This document shows, piece after piece, positions 6,326-7,236 of a stretch of DNA of 7,236 nt; within the stretch, counting starts at the first letter, position 1; every line of letters starts with the position of its first letter. The stretch is from an uncultured Anaerovibrio sp. (GTDB lineage Bacteria; Bacillota; Negativicutes; Selenomonadales; Selenomonadaceae). The translations under genes were made by a program, and so were the position numbers. The stretch covers positions 1-7,236 of the forward strand of contig CAAGDY010000077.1 of assembly GCA_900768695.1 (NCBI GenBank), written 5' to 3'. The notes beneath the pieces are model-generated. The model had not been told where the DNA came from. It did no database searches and saw only the letters and a list, made by a program, of their open reading frames with translations.

Positions 6326-7066
6326 TCAATTTTTCTCCAAAAAACCGGCCACCTTCTGGAAGACCTCGTCCCGCTGACAGTCCAGTGTCAGCAAATGCCC
6401 GGACTTGTCCAGCCAGTGCAGCTCCTTTTCCTCACTGCCCACACGCCGATAAATATAGTTGGCACTCCGGTAACGCACCGTATGATCATTGTAGCTCTGC
6501 ATCACCAGAATAGGTGCCTTGATGCGGGGCAGCTCCTTCTTCACCACATCAATCAGATCCAGCACCTCATGGACGGCCACCAGAGGCATCTCCAGATAGG
6601 AGGCATTGCATTCCTCCGGCACGTCCGCCAGCTGGCGGCGCCTTTTCGGCTGAAACCTGCCATCACATTTTTCCCTGGGCGGCAGGCGGTACAGCATCTT
6701 GTCCTCATGAATAAAAACCGGTGCCGCCAGGGCCGCCACGCTGTGTACAGGCACATTGGCCGCCAGCCGCAGGCTCAAAAGCCCTCCCATGGACTGCCCC
6801 ACCACGGAAATCTTCTCACAGCAGCTATCCAAAAGCGCGTAGCCGTCACACACGGAATCATACCAGTCCTCCCGGCTCATGCGCGCCAGATCCTTTGGCG
6901 TCGTGCCATGCCCTGCCAGGCGCACCCCCAGAACCGTATAGCCCAGATCATGCAGATGACACCCCAGCAAAAGCATCTCTGCCGGAACGCTGGTAAACCC
7001 ATGCACCAAAAGTACACCATGACTGCCGCTTCTGTAAAAAAACGGCTCCCCTCCATGCAGAATCAT
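6326..7066 (-). CDS. est: Carboxylesterase, alpha/beta-hydrolase (Est30-like)
   Basis: A 246-residue cytoplasmic serine hydrolase that should cleave short- to medium-chain carboxyl esters; the natural substrate is unknown. The fold signatures are visible: VLLVHGF (18-24, oxyanion region), RLAGHGTTP (49-57), the nucleophile elbow GQSMGG with Ser92, the acid Asp194 in SYNDHTV, and the base His224 in LDKSGHLLTLD. Size, spacing of the triad and the C-terminal SGH segment fit the Est30 / YvaK family of Bacillota, which is usually encoded between secG and rnr, exactly as here. No signal peptide or membrane segment is seen. The ATG follows GAGGTGA at 4 bases. It has its own promoter right after the secG terminator and leads into rnr with no terminator between. 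A monoacylglycerol lipase annotation is possible, as the families are close. Confidence 0.9.
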   Translation of the reverse strand: MILHGGEPFFYRSGSHGVLLVHGFTSVPAEMLLLGCHLHDLGYTVLGVRLAGHGTTPKDLARMSREDWYDSVCDGYALLDSCCEKISVVGQSMGGLLSLRLAANVPVHSVAALAAPVFIHEDKMLYRLPPREKCDGRFQPKRRRQLADVPEECNASYLEMPLVAVHEVLDLIDVVKKELPRIKAPILVMQSYNDHTVRYRSANYIYRRVGSEEKELHWLDKSGHLLTLDCQRDEVFQKVAGFLEKN

Positions 7067-7101
7067 CTTCTCACCTCTTCTACCTTCATTCTATTAAACT
7101 T

Positions 7102-7130
7102 ATTCTACCACAAAAAATAAGCGCTCTCAA
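7102..7130 (-). promoter_or_regulatory. Sigma-A promoter of est-rnr-smpB, with extended -10
   Basis: -35 TTGAGA (7125-7130) and -10 TAGAAT (7102-7107) are each 5/6 to consensus and 17 bases apart, with TGG directly before the -10 (extended -10, TGn). The start point should fall near 7095, giving a leader of roughly 30 bases. The -35 lies inside the 3' arm of the secG terminator and the spacer contains its T-run, so the two elements overlap. Confidence 0.7.
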
Positions 7131-7150
7131 TTTTTATATTGAGAACGCTT
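7112..7150 (-). terminator. Intrinsic terminator of secG
   Basis: A 13-bp stem (7138-7150 with 7119-7131) around a 6-base loop is followed on the minus strand by A and six T (7112-7117). One position is a U-G wobble in minus-strand RNA but an A-C mismatch in plus-strand RNA, and only the minus strand has the T-run, so it acts on secG. It begins 26 bases past the secG stop. Confidence 0.9.
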
Positions 7151-7176
7151 AATCCTTGCTTTTATGTACTGCAAAA

Positions 7177-7236
7177 TCAGAAGCTGGTCAGCTTGGCAAT
7201 AAACAGGGTAAGCACGCCAAACAAAACCGCCAGAAC
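7177..7236 (-). CDS. secG: SecG, preprotein translocase subunit (C-terminal end, partial)
   Basis: Only the last 19 codons and a TGA stop are in the window; the gene continues beyond the right edge. The peptide VLAVLFGVLTLFIAKLTSF is a hydrophobic membrane segment and closely resembles the second transmembrane helix at the C-terminus of Bacillota SecG (pattern ILAVLFFVLTLVLA). SecG is the small subunit of the SecYEG channel that aids SecA-driven export. The position directly before est-rnr-smpB matches the usual gene order, and a strong terminator follows. The identification rests on a short tail plus context. Confidence 0.75.
   Translation of the reverse strand, partial: VLAVLFGVLTLFIAKLTSF

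Noticed and set aside
6245..7120. A 291-codon plus-strand open frame opposite est
   Set aside because: Antisense to an esterase with an intact catalytic triad; no recognisable domain, and it runs through the est promoter and into the terminator region.

Overview
The window reads as a chromosomal segment from a member of the Bacillota. The order secG - carboxylesterase - rnr - smpB is a classic Bacillota neighbourhood. Promoters are of the ordinary sigma-A type, Shine-Dalgarno sites are strong, and the coding sequence is fairly GC-rich with AT-rich gaps. The protein style would fit the Negativicutes (Selenomonas-like), but that is an inference and the genus cannot be fixed from this window.

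Every convincing gene is on the minus strand, so the biological order runs from right to left. At the right edge is the C-terminal tip of SecG, a protein-export channel subunit. It is followed by a strong intrinsic terminator, and a well-formed promoter is built into the 3' arm of that terminator. This promoter should drive est (Est30-type carboxylesterase), rnr (RNase R) and smpB (tmRNA-binding protein). RNase R and SmpB work together in trans-translation: SmpB delivers tmRNA to stalled ribosomes and RNase R degrades the faulty mRNA. No ssrA (tmRNA) gene is visible after smpB.

Next comes pfkA, with its own sigma-A promoter (possibly two in tandem), a strong ribosome binding site and a downstream hairpin. 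The encoded phosphofructokinase keeps the fructose-6-phosphate site. It has substitutions at four positions on the nucleotide, metal and catalytic side, including the catalytic Asp (now Glu) and the GGDGS Asp (now Ala). It may be a paralogue with altered chemistry or a regulatory role.

After a 247-base gap with an AT-rich half and a G-run-rich leader lies a membrane methyl-accepting chemotaxis protein. Beyond its end, bases 1-160 hold a large composite inverted repeat with two nested long stems and a small apical hairpin. It matches no RNA family I recognise. It could be a palindromic mobile or repeat element, or a structured RNA whose context lies outside the window.

There is no gene-free stretch longer than 300 bases. 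The long plus-strand reading frames opposite the MCP, pfkA and rnr are antisense shadows and are not annotated.
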